A stretch of 64,000 bases of DNA, taken from contig NZ_MWOK01000003.1 in assembly GCF_012932145.1 (NCBI RefSeq), forward strand, positions 1 to 64,000. Reading direction: 5' to 3'. This DNA comes from Acidovorax sp. SRB_14 (GTDB lineage Bacteria > Pseudomonadota > Gammaproteobacteria > Burkholderiales > Burkholderiaceae_C). Every line of letters starts with the position of its first letter. Position 1 is the first letter of the stretch. A model generated the notes under the pieces. That model worked only from the letters and a program-made list of their open reading frames with translations, was not told the origin of the DNA and searched no databases. The position numbers and the translations under genes were made by a program. Below, in pieces: positions 34,278-42,881 of this stretch.

Positions 34278-35871
34278 GGGGGGTCTCCTGGTCCAGTGCG
34301 TGCCGCTGCGCTGGGCTGCGGGCCAGGTGGGCCTGCACGTCGGCGTGCCACAGGCCACTCATCCACTCGCCAATGCGCTCGACCGTCGCTTCGGCGCGGT
34401 CCACCGAAGGCGACAGGTGGCCCTTGGCCATGACGTAGAGCCGGTCGCTGACGTCGAACAGCTCTTCGAGTTCTTCGCTGAGCACCAGCACGGCGCAGCC
34501 GGCGTCGCGCAGCGCCAAAATGGCGCTGCGGATCTGCTGCGCCGCGCCCACGTCCACCCCCCAGGTGGGCTGGGAGACGATGAGCAGCTTGGGGTTCGCG
34601 TCGATCTCACGGCCGACGATGAATTTCTGCAAGTTGCCTCCCGACAGCGACTGTGCCGCTGCATTCGGGCCGCCGGCCTTGACGCCAAAGCGCGCGATGA
34701 TGCCCCGCGCCTGCGCCTGCAGCGCGCCCATGCCGATCCAGCCGAAAGCGCCCACGGCGTCGCTGCGCGTCAGCAGCAGGTTGTGCGCCAGGCCCATGCC
34801 GGGCACCGCGCCACGGCCCAGGCGCTCTTCCGGCACAAAGTGCAAACCCAAGGCGCGGCGTGCGCGCGGCGAAAGGCGCCCGGCGCGCCGGCCCGCCACC
34901 TGCACCATCGCCGGCTCGGCGCGGGGGTCTTCGCCCGAGAGCGCATACAGCAGCTCCTTCTGGCCGTTGCCCGACACCCCGGCAATGCCCACCACCTCGC
35001 CGGCGCACACCTCCAGTTGCAGGTCGAGCAGATCGACCCCAAACTGGTCGGCCCGCGGCAGGCTCAGGCCCTGCACGCGCAGCACGGCGGCGCCGGCGTG
35101 CACGGGGCGGTGCGTGAGCGCTGGGGGCTCGGCGCCGATCATCAGGCGCGAGAGCGAGGCGTTGGACTCTTCGGAGGGATTGCACACGCCCGTGACCTTG
35201 CCGCCGCGCAGCACCGTGCACGCGGTGCACAGGGCGCGGATCTCGTGCAGCTTGTGGCTGATGTACAGGATGCTGCAGCCCTCCGACGCAATCTTGCGCA
35301 GCACCACGAACAGCTTCTCGACCGCCTGGGGCGTCAGCACCGAAGTCGGTTCGTCGAGGATCAGCACCTTGGGATCGGTGAGCAAGGCACGGATGATCTC
35401 GACGCGCTGCATCTCGCCCACGCTGAGCGTGTGCACCGGGCGCAGCGGGTCGATGTCGAGGCCGTACTCGGCCGCCTTGGCCGTGATGCGCTGCGTCACT
35501 TCGGCCAGGCCCAGGCGCTTGTCCAGCCCCAGCCACACGTTCTCGGCCACCGAGAGCGTGTCGAACAGGCTGAAGTGCTGGAACACCATCGCAATGCCCA
35601 GGGCGCGCGCCTCCTGCGGGTTGCGCACCTGCACCGGCTGGCCGTTGAACGCCACCGTGCCCTCGTCGGGGCGGGTGGTGCCATAGATGATCTTCATCAG
35701 CGTGGACTTGCCCGCGCCGTTTTCGCCCAGCACGGCATGGATTTCGCCCGGCTGCACGGTCAGCGAAACGCCGCTGTTGGCCACCACGGCGGGGTAGCGC
35801 TTGGTGATGCCGGTCAGCTGCAGCCGCGGTGGCGGCGCGCCCGGGCTGGGAGAGGGTGCGGTGGAACTCAT
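34264..35871 (-). CDS. ABC transporter ATPase with duplicated nucleotide-binding domains
   Basis: Energy subunit of 535 residues with two ABC domains. Domain 1: Walker A GENGAGKST, signature LSVGEMQRVEI, Walker B LILDEPTS. Domain 2 is degenerate: the Walker A position reads GVSGNGQKE, the signature is SLSGGNLQKFIVGRE, and the Walker B region LLIVSQPTWGVD has a Ser-Gln where DEPT is usual. This asymmetry is normal for RbsA/YufO-like proteins. It is the first gene of the four-gene purine-type ABC operon. A LysR gene lies 77 bases upstream on the same strand. Confidence 0.93.
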   Translation of the reverse strand: MSSTAPSPSPGAPPPRLQLTGITKRYPAVVANSGVSLTVQPGEIHAVLGENGAGKSTLMKIIYGTTRPDEGTVAFNGQPVQVRNPQEARALGIAMVFQHFSLFDTLSVAENVWLGLDKRLGLAEVTQRITAKAAEYGLDIDPLRPVHTLSVGEMQRVEIIRALLTDPKVLILDEPTSVLTPQAVEKLFVVLRKIASEGCSILYISHKLHEIRALCTACTVLRGGKVTGVCNPSEESNASLSRLMIGAEPPALTHRPVHAGAAVLRVQGLSLPRADQFGVDLLDLQLEVCAGEVVGIAGVSGNGQKELLYALSGEDPRAEPAMVQVAGRRAGRLSPRARRALGLHFVPEERLGRGAVPGMGLAHNLLLTRSDAVGAFGWIGMGALQAQARGIIARFGVKAGGPNAAAQSLSGGNLQKFIVGREIDANPKLLIVSQPTWGVDVGAAQQIRSAILALRDAGCAVLVLSEELEELFDVSDRLYVMAKGHLSPSVDRAEATVERIGEWMSGLWHADVQAHLARSPAQRHALDQETPHAQA

Positions 35872-35948
35872 GCGGGCGATTGTCTCTCAGTTTGATTTTG
35901 GCATTCGATGAAATAGGCCTCTGGCGCAGCATGGACGTGCGCTGAAAG

Positions 35949-36881
35949 CTATTGTTTTCGTAGCGACTCCGCCACCGCCTTCACACAGTCGCGCAGCCAC
36001 ATGGCGGCGGCAGACTGGTGCGTGCGCGCATGCCACAGCTGGTAGTACATGAGCGGCGGAAAGGGCACGGGGCACGGCAGGATCGCCAGCGGCAGCTGCT
36101 CGGTGTAGCGCTCGCAGTACTGGCGCCCGGTGGTCAGCACCAGCAGGCTCGACGCCACGATGTCGGGGATGGCGCTGAAGTGCGCGCAGCGCGCCGTGAT
36201 GCGGCGCGACAGGCCCAGGCTTTCCAGGTGCGCATCGATCACGCCCCGCGCCCCCGGGTGCGTGGGCGTGGGCGCAATGTGCTCGGCCGCCAGCCAGTCC
36301 TCCGGCTCCCAGCCGCGGCGCACGGCCGGGTGCTCGCAGCTGACCAGGCAGACCACTTCGTCGGCGAACAGGCGGCCCATGTGCAGGTCGCTCGGCGGCT
36401 GCGGCCAGTTGCCGATCACGACGTCGACCTCGCCCTGCTCCAGGTGCGCGTGGTAGTGCGCGTCGGGCGTCAGCGCCAGGATGTCGATGGGGCACAGCGG
36501 CGCCTCGGACTTGATGCGCGCCACCAGGCGCGGCAGGAAGCGGGGGTCGAGGTAGTCGCTGGCGGCCACGCGGAAGGTGCGCGTGGCGCTGCGCGGGTCA
36601 AAGCCGCGCGCGTCGGAGAAAAGCGCCTCGGCCGCGCGCAGGATGGCGCCGGCAGGCTCGACCATGCGCAGCGCCGCATCGGTGGGCAGCATGGCGGCGC
36701 CCGAGCGCACCAGCAGCGGATCGCCCGCCAGGTCGCGCAACCGCTTGAGGGCGCCGGACACGGCCGGCTGGTGCATGCCCAGGCGCACGGCGGCGCGCGA
36801 GACGCTGCGCTCGGTCAACACCGTGTGCAAGACCCGGATGAGGTGCAGGTCTATCTTGTCTAGAAGGGCTTGGTCTCTCAT
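35949..36881 (-). CDS. LysR-type transcriptional regulator
   Basis: Regulator of 310 residues. The winged helix-turn-helix at about residues 9-68 reads IDLHLIRVLHTVLTERSVSRAAVRLGMHQPAVSGALKRLRDLAGDPLLVRSG, in the NodD/NahR-like subgroup, followed by a LysR effector-binding domain. It is directly upstream of the ABC operon on the same strand, so it may control it; effector unknown. Its stop codon lies within a copy of the dispersed element (AAAGCTATTGTTTTCGTAGC, about 35946-35965), which has therefore set the C-terminus. Confidence 0.92.
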   Translation of the reverse strand: MRDQALLDKIDLHLIRVLHTVLTERSVSRAAVRLGMHQPAVSGALKRLRDLAGDPLLVRSGAAMLPTDAALRMVEPAGAILRAAEALFSDARGFDPRSATRTFRVAASDYLDPRFLPRLVARIKSEAPLCPIDILALTPDAHYHAHLEQGEVDVVIGNWPQPPSDLHMGRLFADEVVCLVSCEHPAVRRGWEPEDWLAAEHIAPTPTHPGARGVIDAHLESLGLSRRITARCAHFSAIPDIVASSLLVLTTGRQYCERYTEQLPLAILPCPVPFPPLMYYQLWHARTHQSAAAMWLRDCVKAVAESLRKQ

Positions 36882-37027
36882 GGGGGATGGTGCTTCCGGT
36901 CTGGTGCGCAGGCCTGTGCGGCGCCGTCTTTCCAGGCCCGCAGGCGTGCCCCGCACTTCGTCCGAAGCGGCCAGCCCCGGGCGGCGGCCAATGTACCACT
37001 GGGCGGCACCGGGGCCGGCCCGCGTGC

Positions 37028-39112
37028 CTAAACGTCCACGGTCCGCGGCGCACCAGGCGCTGCGTGCACCACCACCTGGTTCCGGCCCGCGCGCTTGGCG
37101 TCGTAGCAGGCCATGTCGGCGGCATGCAGCACGGCCGCCACGCCGTGCGCGCGCGCGTCCAGCACCACCATGCCCACGCTCACGCCCAGCGTGAAGCTGC
37201 GGCCCTGGTACACGGGCTCCCAGCCCTGCACGGCCGCGCGCAGCTGCTCGGCCACCAGCGCGCCGTGCGCCGCCGTGCAGCCCGGCAGCACCACGGCAAA
37301 TTCGTCGCCACCGAGCCGGGCGACCCAGCCGCTCTGGCGCACCTGGCCCTGCAGCAGCTGCGCCACATGGCACAGCACGTCGTCGCCCGCGCCGTGGCCG
37401 GCGACGTCGTTGACCACGGTGAAATGGTCGATGTCGAGGTGCAGGAACACGCCGTCGCAGGGCGCCGCATCGGGCGCTGCGGGCGGCGCGCCCTGCCCGG
37501 CGCGGTCCAGCCGCTCTGCCAGCAGCAGCTGCAGTCGCTGCTCGCAGCCCAGCCGGTTGGCCAGCTGGGTGAGCGGGTCGTGCGTGGCGGCCCAGGCGTT
37601 TTGCTGGCGCGCCTCGTGCGCCGCGGTCAGGTCGTCCAGCGTCCAGACGTTGCCGCCCTCGAGGCCTTCCACCCGCACACTGCGCCCTTGCACGCGCGCC
37701 CAGACGGCGCTGCCGTCCTTGCGCCGCAAGCGCACGTCGCCGGCATAGGCGCCGTGCGCGGCAAAGCCGGCGCGCACGCGGGCGGCGGTGTCGGCGTAGT
37801 CGGCGTCGGACAGGTAGAGCATGCGCAGAGGCCGGCCCCGCAACTCGGCCTGCGCATAGCCCAGCATCTGGCAGACCTGCCGACCCAGCACCTGCAGGCG
37901 GCCCTGGCGCGTCACCACGATGCCGATCGAGGCATGGTCCAGGATGGCCTGGAACTGTCCGCCCACGGCCTGCTGCAGGCGCGCCTGGTGCGCGCGCTGC
38001 CCCTGCAGCGCCTGCAGCACCTGCACCAGCGCATCGACCTCGCCCGGGGAGGCGGGCCAGGGCAGGTCGGCAGCCGCGTCGTCGTGCAGCAGCAGCGCGG
38101 CACGGTCGCGCAGGCGCTCCAGGGGCAGCAGCAGCCACCACAACAGCGCCACCGCGAGCGCTGCGCTGAGCGCAATGCCCGCTGCGGCCAGCCCCCAGGC
38201 GCGTTGCTGGGCGCCCTGCAGCGGCTGCAGCACCTGCGGCGTGTCGCTGACGCGCGCCACCATCCACTGCGGCAGCGGCATGCCGGCCATGCTGACGATG
38301 TGCCCGGGCAGCACCGTGGTGCTGCCCGGTCCCGGCACGGCGCGGGCCTGCGCCAGCCACTGCGCGTAGACCGCGGCGAGGCCGGGCTCGTCGCTCACAT
38401 TGCCCATGACGCGCTCGGGATCGGAGTGCGACAGGATGGTGCCGTCGCGCGTGAACACCACCAGGCGCGAGTCGCTGCGCTGCGGCTGCGCGATGTAGGC
38501 GGGCAGCAGGCCCTGCGACTGCAAGCGCAGGGCGCCGGCCAGCGCCCCCGTCACCGCGCCGTCGGCGGCGTGCAGCGGCATGGTGAACATCACGCGCGCC
38601 TCGCTCGTGCCGCCGCCCACCAGTTCGGAGACCATGGGCTTGCCCCCGACCAGCGTGCGGCGCAGGTAATCGCGCTCGGCCGGGTCGAGGTTGGCCACGC
38701 CCTCGAGGCGGCCATGCTGCAGGTTCAGCCGCAGCTCGCCGTCCTTGCGCGCCACCTGCATGGAGTCGAAGAACTGCACGGCCGGCAGCCCCTGCTGCAG
38801 CACCCACTCGAGCGACGAAGGCGATTCGAGCATGTCCGTGGTGATGCCCGAGGCGACGGTGCGCAGCACTTTCTGGCTTTGTTCGATCTTGCTGGCCAGC
38901 AGCCGGGCCACCAGCTCGACCTCGTCGCCCTGCTGGTCCACCAGGCGCTGCACCGCTTCCTGGTCCGAAGCCCGGTCCACCAGCCAGCCTGCCAGCGTGC
39001 CCGACAAGACCACCAGCAAGGCGACCAGCACCGCGAGCTTGAGGGCCAGCGCGCCGGGCAGGGTCCAGGCCCCTGCCCCATCGGAAGATGGCGCAAGGTC
39101 TGGGGGTTTCAC
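37028..39112 (-). CDS. Membrane-bound diguanylate cyclase (sensor - PAS - GGDEF)
   Basis: Predicted c-di-GMP synthase of 694 residues. Membrane segment 1 (about 20-45) precedes a Cache-like periplasmic sensor of roughly 250 residues. Then come membrane segment 2 (WGLAAAGIALSAALAVALLWWLLLPL), a HAMP-like linker, a PAS domain (FQAILDHASIGIVVTRQGRLQVLG) and a GGDEF domain with intact RLGGDEFAVVL and a DIDHFTVVND metal motif. No EAL domain. The GTG at 39112 is chosen because GGAG lies six bases ahead; the longer in-frame start at 39286 has no ribosome site. No RxxD inhibitory site is evident. Confidence 0.88.
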   Translation of the reverse strand: MKPPDLAPSSDGAGAWTLPGALALKLAVLVALLVVLSGTLAGWLVDRASDQEAVQRLVDQQGDEVELVARLLASKIEQSQKVLRTVASGITTDMLESPSSLEWVLQQGLPAVQFFDSMQVARKDGELRLNLQHGRLEGVANLDPAERDYLRRTLVGGKPMVSELVGGGTSEARVMFTMPLHAADGAVTGALAGALRLQSQGLLPAYIAQPQRSDSRLVVFTRDGTILSHSDPERVMGNVSDEPGLAAVYAQWLAQARAVPGPGSTTVLPGHIVSMAGMPLPQWMVARVSDTPQVLQPLQGAQQRAWGLAAAGIALSAALAVALLWWLLLPLERLRDRAALLLHDDAAADLPWPASPGEVDALVQVLQALQGQRAHQARLQQAVGGQFQAILDHASIGIVVTRQGRLQVLGRQVCQMLGYAQAELRGRPLRMLYLSDADYADTAARVRAGFAAHGAYAGDVRLRRKDGSAVWARVQGRSVRVEGLEGGNVWTLDDLTAAHEARQQNAWAATHDPLTQLANRLGCEQRLQLLLAERLDRAGQGAPPAAPDAAPCDGVFLHLDIDHFTVVNDVAGHGAGDDVLCHVAQLLQGQVRQSGWVARLGGDEFAVVLPGCTAAHGALVAEQLRAAVQGWEPVYQGRSFTLGVSVGMVVLDARAHGVAAVLHAADMACYDAKRAGRNQVVVHAAPGAPRTVDV

Positions 39113-39298
39113 GGCCGCTCCGCGCAGGAAGCGTCCGCGTCGCGTGCAAAAACTGCAGGGGGCATGGTCGCAGAGAGGTGGAAGCGGGAGCACCCAATAT
39201 ACGCAGCCGCCCGCTCCCTTGCGTGGGGTCGAACCCTCAAAGGCCCCGAGGACAAACCCTGACAGCCACCCGCAGGCGCCCTCCACGCCGCGGCGGAC

Positions 39299-39922
39299 TC
39301 AGCGGCCCGCGACCTGCTGCAGGATCTCGGGCAGTGGCAGCTGCAGCACAGCGCCCGTGCCCTTGATGAGCCCGCTCTCGCGCAGGTTGCGCAGCACGCG
39401 CGAAAACGTCTCGGGTGCAATGCCCAGTTGCGCCGCGATCAGGCGCTTGCGCTGGCACAGCGTCACGCTGGCGTGGCCCTGCGCATCGCGCTGTGCGTGC
39501 TGCAGCAGCCACTGCGCGCAGCGCGCTTCCGCATCCTGCGCCAGCCGGCTTACCGCCAGCTCGGTCTGCTGGCGGTAGCCCGAGGCCATGTCGCGCAGCA
39601 GCATCTGCGTCGACGCGGGCAGCATCTGGACCTCGTGCAAGAACACTTCCAGAGGCTGGCGCCGCAGCCGCACGCTGGTCTCGGCCACCATGTCCACCGC
39701 AGAGGGCAGCCCGAGCAGGGCCGAAGCGGCATCCAGCCAGAACGGGCCCTCCACGACGCCGAGCTGGTGGCGCATGTGGCCATCTTCCCGCACCCCCAGT
39801 ACCACGCGCCCGCTTTCGAGGTGCAGCACCGAGGTCAGCTGCTGCTGGCGCTGGCGCAGCACCTCCCCTGCAGCGGCCATTTCGGGCGCGGCATGCAGGT
39901 CGGAGCTGGAGAAGGACAACAT
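39299..39922 (-). CDS. Crp/Fnr-family transcriptional regulator lacking an Fe-S cysteine cluster
   Basis: Regulator of 207 residues. The N-terminal cyclic-nucleotide-binding-like beta roll has no FNR cysteine set (only C135 and C156 in the chain), so it should sense something other than O2 through a [4Fe-4S] cluster. The C-terminal helix-turn-helix RKRLIAAQLGIAPETFSRVLRNLRESGLI carries E171-x2-S174-R175, the FNR/DNR recognition residues for TTGAT half-sites. A start at GTG 39931 is an alternative. It diverges from a porin gene, with an FNR-like site between them. Confidence 0.88.
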   Translation of the reverse strand: MLSFSSSDLHAAPEMAAAGEVLRQRQQQLTSVLHLESGRVVLGVREDGHMRHQLGVVEGPFWLDAASALLGLPSAVDMVAETSVRLRRQPLEVFLHEVQMLPASTQMLLRDMASGYRQQTELAVSRLAQDAEARCAQWLLQHAQRDAQGHASVTLCQRKRLIAAQLGIAPETFSRVLRNLRESGLIKGTGAVLQLPLPEILQQVAGR

Positions 39923-39957
39923 GGAGGCCACTGTGCCGGGCGACTTCCCTGCGCGCC

Positions 39958-39971
39958 TTGCGCAGGATCAA
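39958..39971. promoter_or_regulatory. Candidate FNR/DNR-type box
   Basis: TTGCG-CAGG-ATCAA matches the consensus TTGAT-N4-ATCAA at 8 of 10 defined positions (right half perfect). It lies 36 bases before the Crp/Fnr start and about 200 bases before the porin. The ExxSR recognition helix of the adjacent regulator predicts just this type of site. Confidence 0.55.
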
Positions 39972-40081
39972 AAAAACGGGTGATGCAGGCACGCAACAGA
40001 TTGTCTGTTTTGTATACAGCTTCCCGGCAATTGCCCGCGCAAAACGGCCCGGGAGCGGCAAAGTTACTTACCATCACACCC

Positions 40082-40109
40082 CGCCCAGCCGTGCGCGCAC
40101 GGCTGGGCG
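40082..40109. repeat. Perfect 28-bp palindrome in the porin leader
   Basis: A spacer-free perfect palindrome with halves CGCCCAGCCGTGCG and CGCACGGCTGGGCG, followed by CCCCTTTT. It sits 65 bases before the porin start. In RNA it would give a very stable hairpin; function could be attenuation, mRNA protection or protein binding. Confidence 0.8.
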
Positions 40110-40174
40110 CCCCTTTTGGGCCCCGCATTTCCCCCGCCGCCCTGTCGGCATCCTTTCCCTTTGCAGGAGTTTCA

Positions 40175-41200
40175 ATGTCCAAAACCCTCATGGCGCTGAG
40201 CGCCGCCCTGCTGTGCGCCGGCGCAGCCCACGCCCAAAGCTCGGTGCAAGCCACCGGCCTGGTCGACCTCTATGTCGGCTCGCTGAAGTTCGCTGGCGAC
40301 GCCAGCAGGAAAAACGTCGTCGACAGCGGCGGCCTGACCACGTCGTGGATTGGCTTCACGGGCACCGAAGACCTGGGCGGCGGCCTCAAGGCCCAGTTCA
40401 ACCTGACCTCGTTCATGCGCGCCGACACCGGCACGCCCGGCCGCTTCGTGAACGACACGTTCTTCTCGCGCGACGCCAACGTGGCGCTGTCGGGCGCGTT
40501 CGGCTCGGTCCAGCTGGGTCGCGGCATGGCGCCCAACTTCCTGCCCACCATCGTGTCGAACCCGCTCGGTGATTCGTTCACGTTCTCGCCGCTGGTGCTG
40601 CACGCCAACGTGCCGCTGTTCAACGCCTCGGGCTGGCAAGGCACCACCCCGTCCGACACGGGCTGGTCCAACCAGGTCGTCTACAGCACGCCCGACATGG
40701 GCGGCCTCAAGGCCAACCTGCACTACCAGTTCGGCGAGCAGGCCGGCAGCAACGGAAAGAAGAACATCGGCCTGAACGCGCTGTACTTCAGCGGCCCGAT
40801 CACGCTGACCGGCTTCTACGAGCGTGACCAGGTCAGCAACCCGGCCGTGCCCAACACGCTGCTGCCGAACACCCAGAAGAGCTGGATGCTGGGCGGCGCC
40901 TACGACTTCAGCGTCGCCAAGGCCTTCCTGAGCTATGGCCAGTCGTCCGCCGACGGCTCGAACATCAAGGCCAAGACCGGGCAGCTGGGCGCGTCGGTGC
41001 CGCTGGGCGCGGGCAAGGTGCTGGCCTCGTACGCGCAGACCAAGCTGTCGTCCACCGACATCTCGCGCAAGACCTTCACCGTGGGCTACGACTACAACCT
41101 GTCCAAGCGCACCGACGTGTACGCCATGGTCATGAACGACCGCATCACCGCGCAAACCACCGGCACCAGCTTCGGCGCCGGCATCCGCCACCGCTTCTGA
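40175..41200 (+). CDS. Outer-membrane porin (Gram-negative general porin, OmpC/Omp32-like)
   Basis: Trimeric beta-barrel porin of 341 residues. The signal peptide ends at AHA-Q (about residue 20). The mature protein starts SSVQATGLVDLYVG, has the FTGTEDLGGGLKAQF strand motif typical of Comamonadaceae/Neisseria porins, and ends in GIRHRF with the C-terminal Phe needed for barrel assembly. The ribosome site GGAG is five bases upstream of the ATG. Expression is probably controlled through the FNR-like site and palindrome in the 252-base divergent region. Confidence 0.95.
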   Translation: MSKTLMALSAALLCAGAAHAQSSVQATGLVDLYVGSLKFAGDASRKNVVDSGGLTTSWIGFTGTEDLGGGLKAQFNLTSFMRADTGTPGRFVNDTFFSRDANVALSGAFGSVQLGRGMAPNFLPTIVSNPLGDSFTFSPLVLHANVPLFNASGWQGTTPSDTGWSNQVVYSTPDMGGLKANLHYQFGEQAGSNGKKNIGLNALYFSGPITLTGFYERDQVSNPAVPNTLLPNTQKSWMLGGAYDFSVAKAFLSYGQSSADGSNIKAKTGQLGASVPLGAGKVLASYAQTKLSSTDISRKTFTVGYDYNLSKRTDVYAMVMNDRITAQTTGTSFGAGIRHRF

Positions 41201-41263
41201 GGCTGAAGGCGCCGGGCTGCAGCGCGCACGCCGCTGCAGCCCGGCGCTATGGGTGCGTTGCGC

Positions 41264-41365
41264 CATCAAAAAAGAGAGCGCCTTGCGCTTGCCCTGTCTG
41301 AGTTTCGGAGTGAAAAGCCTCTGAAATACAGCAGTGACAAGCGCAAGGCGCTCTCTTTTTTGATG
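41264..41365. repeat. Perfect 28-bp inverted repeat with 46-bp spacer
   Basis: Arms 41264-41291 and 41338-41365 are exact reverse complements; each contains CATCAAAAAAGAGAGCG and CCTTGCGCTTG. They belong to the dispersed element family. The pair lies between the convergent porin and efflux genes; the A/T-runs at the stem base make it suitable as a bidirectional terminator. Confidence 0.85.
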
Positions 41366-41447
41366 ATCGGAAGCACCGCGGCCCTGCCCCCGCAGGCACC
41401 GCTCCCCACCGCGGCGCCGGGCGCAGGCGCTGCGGCCTGCCGCCGGC

Positions 41448-42881
41448 CTACAGCGCCGGGGGCACCGGTGCTGCCGGGACAGCGTCGGCCGTCCAGCCGC
41501 CACCCAGCGCCTTGTACAGCGCCACCTGGTTCTGGCGCTGCGCCAGCTGCGTCTGCGCCAGCGCCTGCTGCGTGGCAAACAGCGCGCGCTGCGCGTCGAG
41601 CACGTCCAGGTAGTTGGCCACGCCGTTGCGGTAGCGCAGGTCGGCCAGGCGGAAACGGTCGGCCTCGGCGTCGGCCTGGGCCTGCTGCGCCAGCACCTGC
41701 TCGCCCAGCGTGGCACGGCCCGCCAGCGCGTCGGCCACTTCGCGGAACGCGCTCTGGATGGCCTTCTCGTACTGCGCCAGAGCAATCTGGCGCCCGGCGC
41801 GGGCCGAGTCCAGGCCAGCCTGGTTGCGGCCCGCATCAAAGATGGGCAGCACCGCCTGCGGGGCCAGCGTCCAGCCCCACGAGCCGCTTTTGAACAGACC
41901 CGACAGCGCGCCGCTGGCCGTGCCGGCGCTGGCCGTGAGCGAGATGCGCGGGAAAAACGCCGCACGCGCCGCGCCGATGTTGGCGTTGGCGGAGATCAGC
42001 TGCTGCTCGGCCTGGCGGATGTCGGGCCGGCGCGCCAGCAGGTCGGACGGCATGCCTGCGGGCACATCGGGCAGCATCAGGGCCGCGCTGCTTTCGGGTG
42101 GCGCCAGCAGGGCGTCGGGAATCGGCTGCCCCACCAGCAGCGTGAGCGCGTTGACATCGAGCGCCCGCTGGCGGCGCTGCTCGGCCAGCGCCGAGCGGGC
42201 GGCGGCCGTGAGCGACTCGGCCTGGCGCAGGTCCAGCGCCGAGGTCACGCCCTGCTCGAAGCGCAGCCGGTTCAGGCGCAGCGAATCCTCGCGCGTGGCC
42301 AGCGTGCGCTGCGTCAGCGCCAGCAGTTCGTTGTTGGTCTGCAGGCTCAGCCAGGTGCTGGCCACCGAGGCCACCAGGCTGGTCTGCGCGGCGTTGCGCG
42401 CTTCCTCGGTGGCAAGGAACTGCGCCAGGGCGGCCTCCTTGAGGCTGGCGACCCGGCCAAAGAAGTCGATCTCCCACGACGCCAGCGCCAGGCCCGCGGT
42501 GTAGACGCTGGCGATACCGTTGCTGCCGTCGACCGCCGGCTGGCGATTGCCGGCAACGGCGGCATTGAGCGTGGGCAGCTGGTCGGCCCGCCGGATCTGG
42601 TACTGCGCCCGCGCCTGCTCGATCGACAACACCGCCACGCGCAGGTCGCGGTTGTTCTGCAGCGCCAGCGCCACCAGCTCACGCAGGCGCGCATCGCCGA
42701 CGAAATCCTGCCACGGAACGTCGGCCGCCGCCGTGGCGGCACGCGCCGTCTCCGTCGCAGCAAAGGGCCATTGCGCAGCGACCGGCGCCGCAGGGCGTTC
42801 GTAGGTCGGGATCATCGAGCAACCGGCCAGCAGCGCCGCAGCGCTCGCTGCCAGCAGCGGGGAAAGTTTGTTCTTACGCAT
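41448..42881 (-). CDS. RND efflux outer-membrane factor (OprM/TolC-like lipoprotein)
   Basis: Outer-membrane channel of the tripartite pump, 477 residues. Lipobox LAGC near residue 21, then two outer-membrane efflux domains with the repeated helical motifs QYQIRRADQLPTLNAA and LDSARAGRQIALAQYEKAIQSAFREVADAL. The preferred ATG at 42881 has AAGG eight bases ahead; an in-frame ATG at 42896 is possible. It overlaps the end of the pump gene by eight bases (ATGCGTAA). It is the last gene of the acrA-acrB-OMF operon. Confidence 0.94.
   Translation of the reverse strand: MRKNKLSPLLAASAAALLAGCSMIPTYERPAAPVAAQWPFAATETARAATAAADVPWQDFVGDARLRELVALALQNNRDLRVAVLSIEQARAQYQIRRADQLPTLNAAVAGNRQPAVDGSNGIASVYTAGLALASWEIDFFGRVASLKEAALAQFLATEEARNAAQTSLVASVASTWLSLQTNNELLALTQRTLATREDSLRLNRLRFEQGVTSALDLRQAESLTAAARSALAEQRRQRALDVNALTLLVGQPIPDALLAPPESSAALMLPDVPAGMPSDLLARRPDIRQAEQQLISANANIGAARAAFFPRISLTASAGTASGALSGLFKSGSWGWTLAPQAVLPIFDAGRNQAGLDSARAGRQIALAQYEKAIQSAFREVADALAGRATLGEQVLAQQAQADAEADRFRLADLRYRNGVANYLDVLDAQRALFATQQALAQTQLAQRQNQVALYKALGGGWTADAVPAAPVPPAL

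Noticed and set aside
32273..36000. Search for a purine riboswitch or similar aptamer before the transporter genes
   Set aside because: The intergenic gaps are short (1-77 bases) and show no conserved aptamer core.
36887..39262. Open frame of 791 codons antisense to the diguanylate cyclase
   Set aside because: No recognisable domain; the GGDEF protein on the other strand is certain.
41249..41893. 214-codon frame starting in the inverted repeat
   Set aside because: It reads through the repeat arms and then antisense to the outer-membrane efflux gene.
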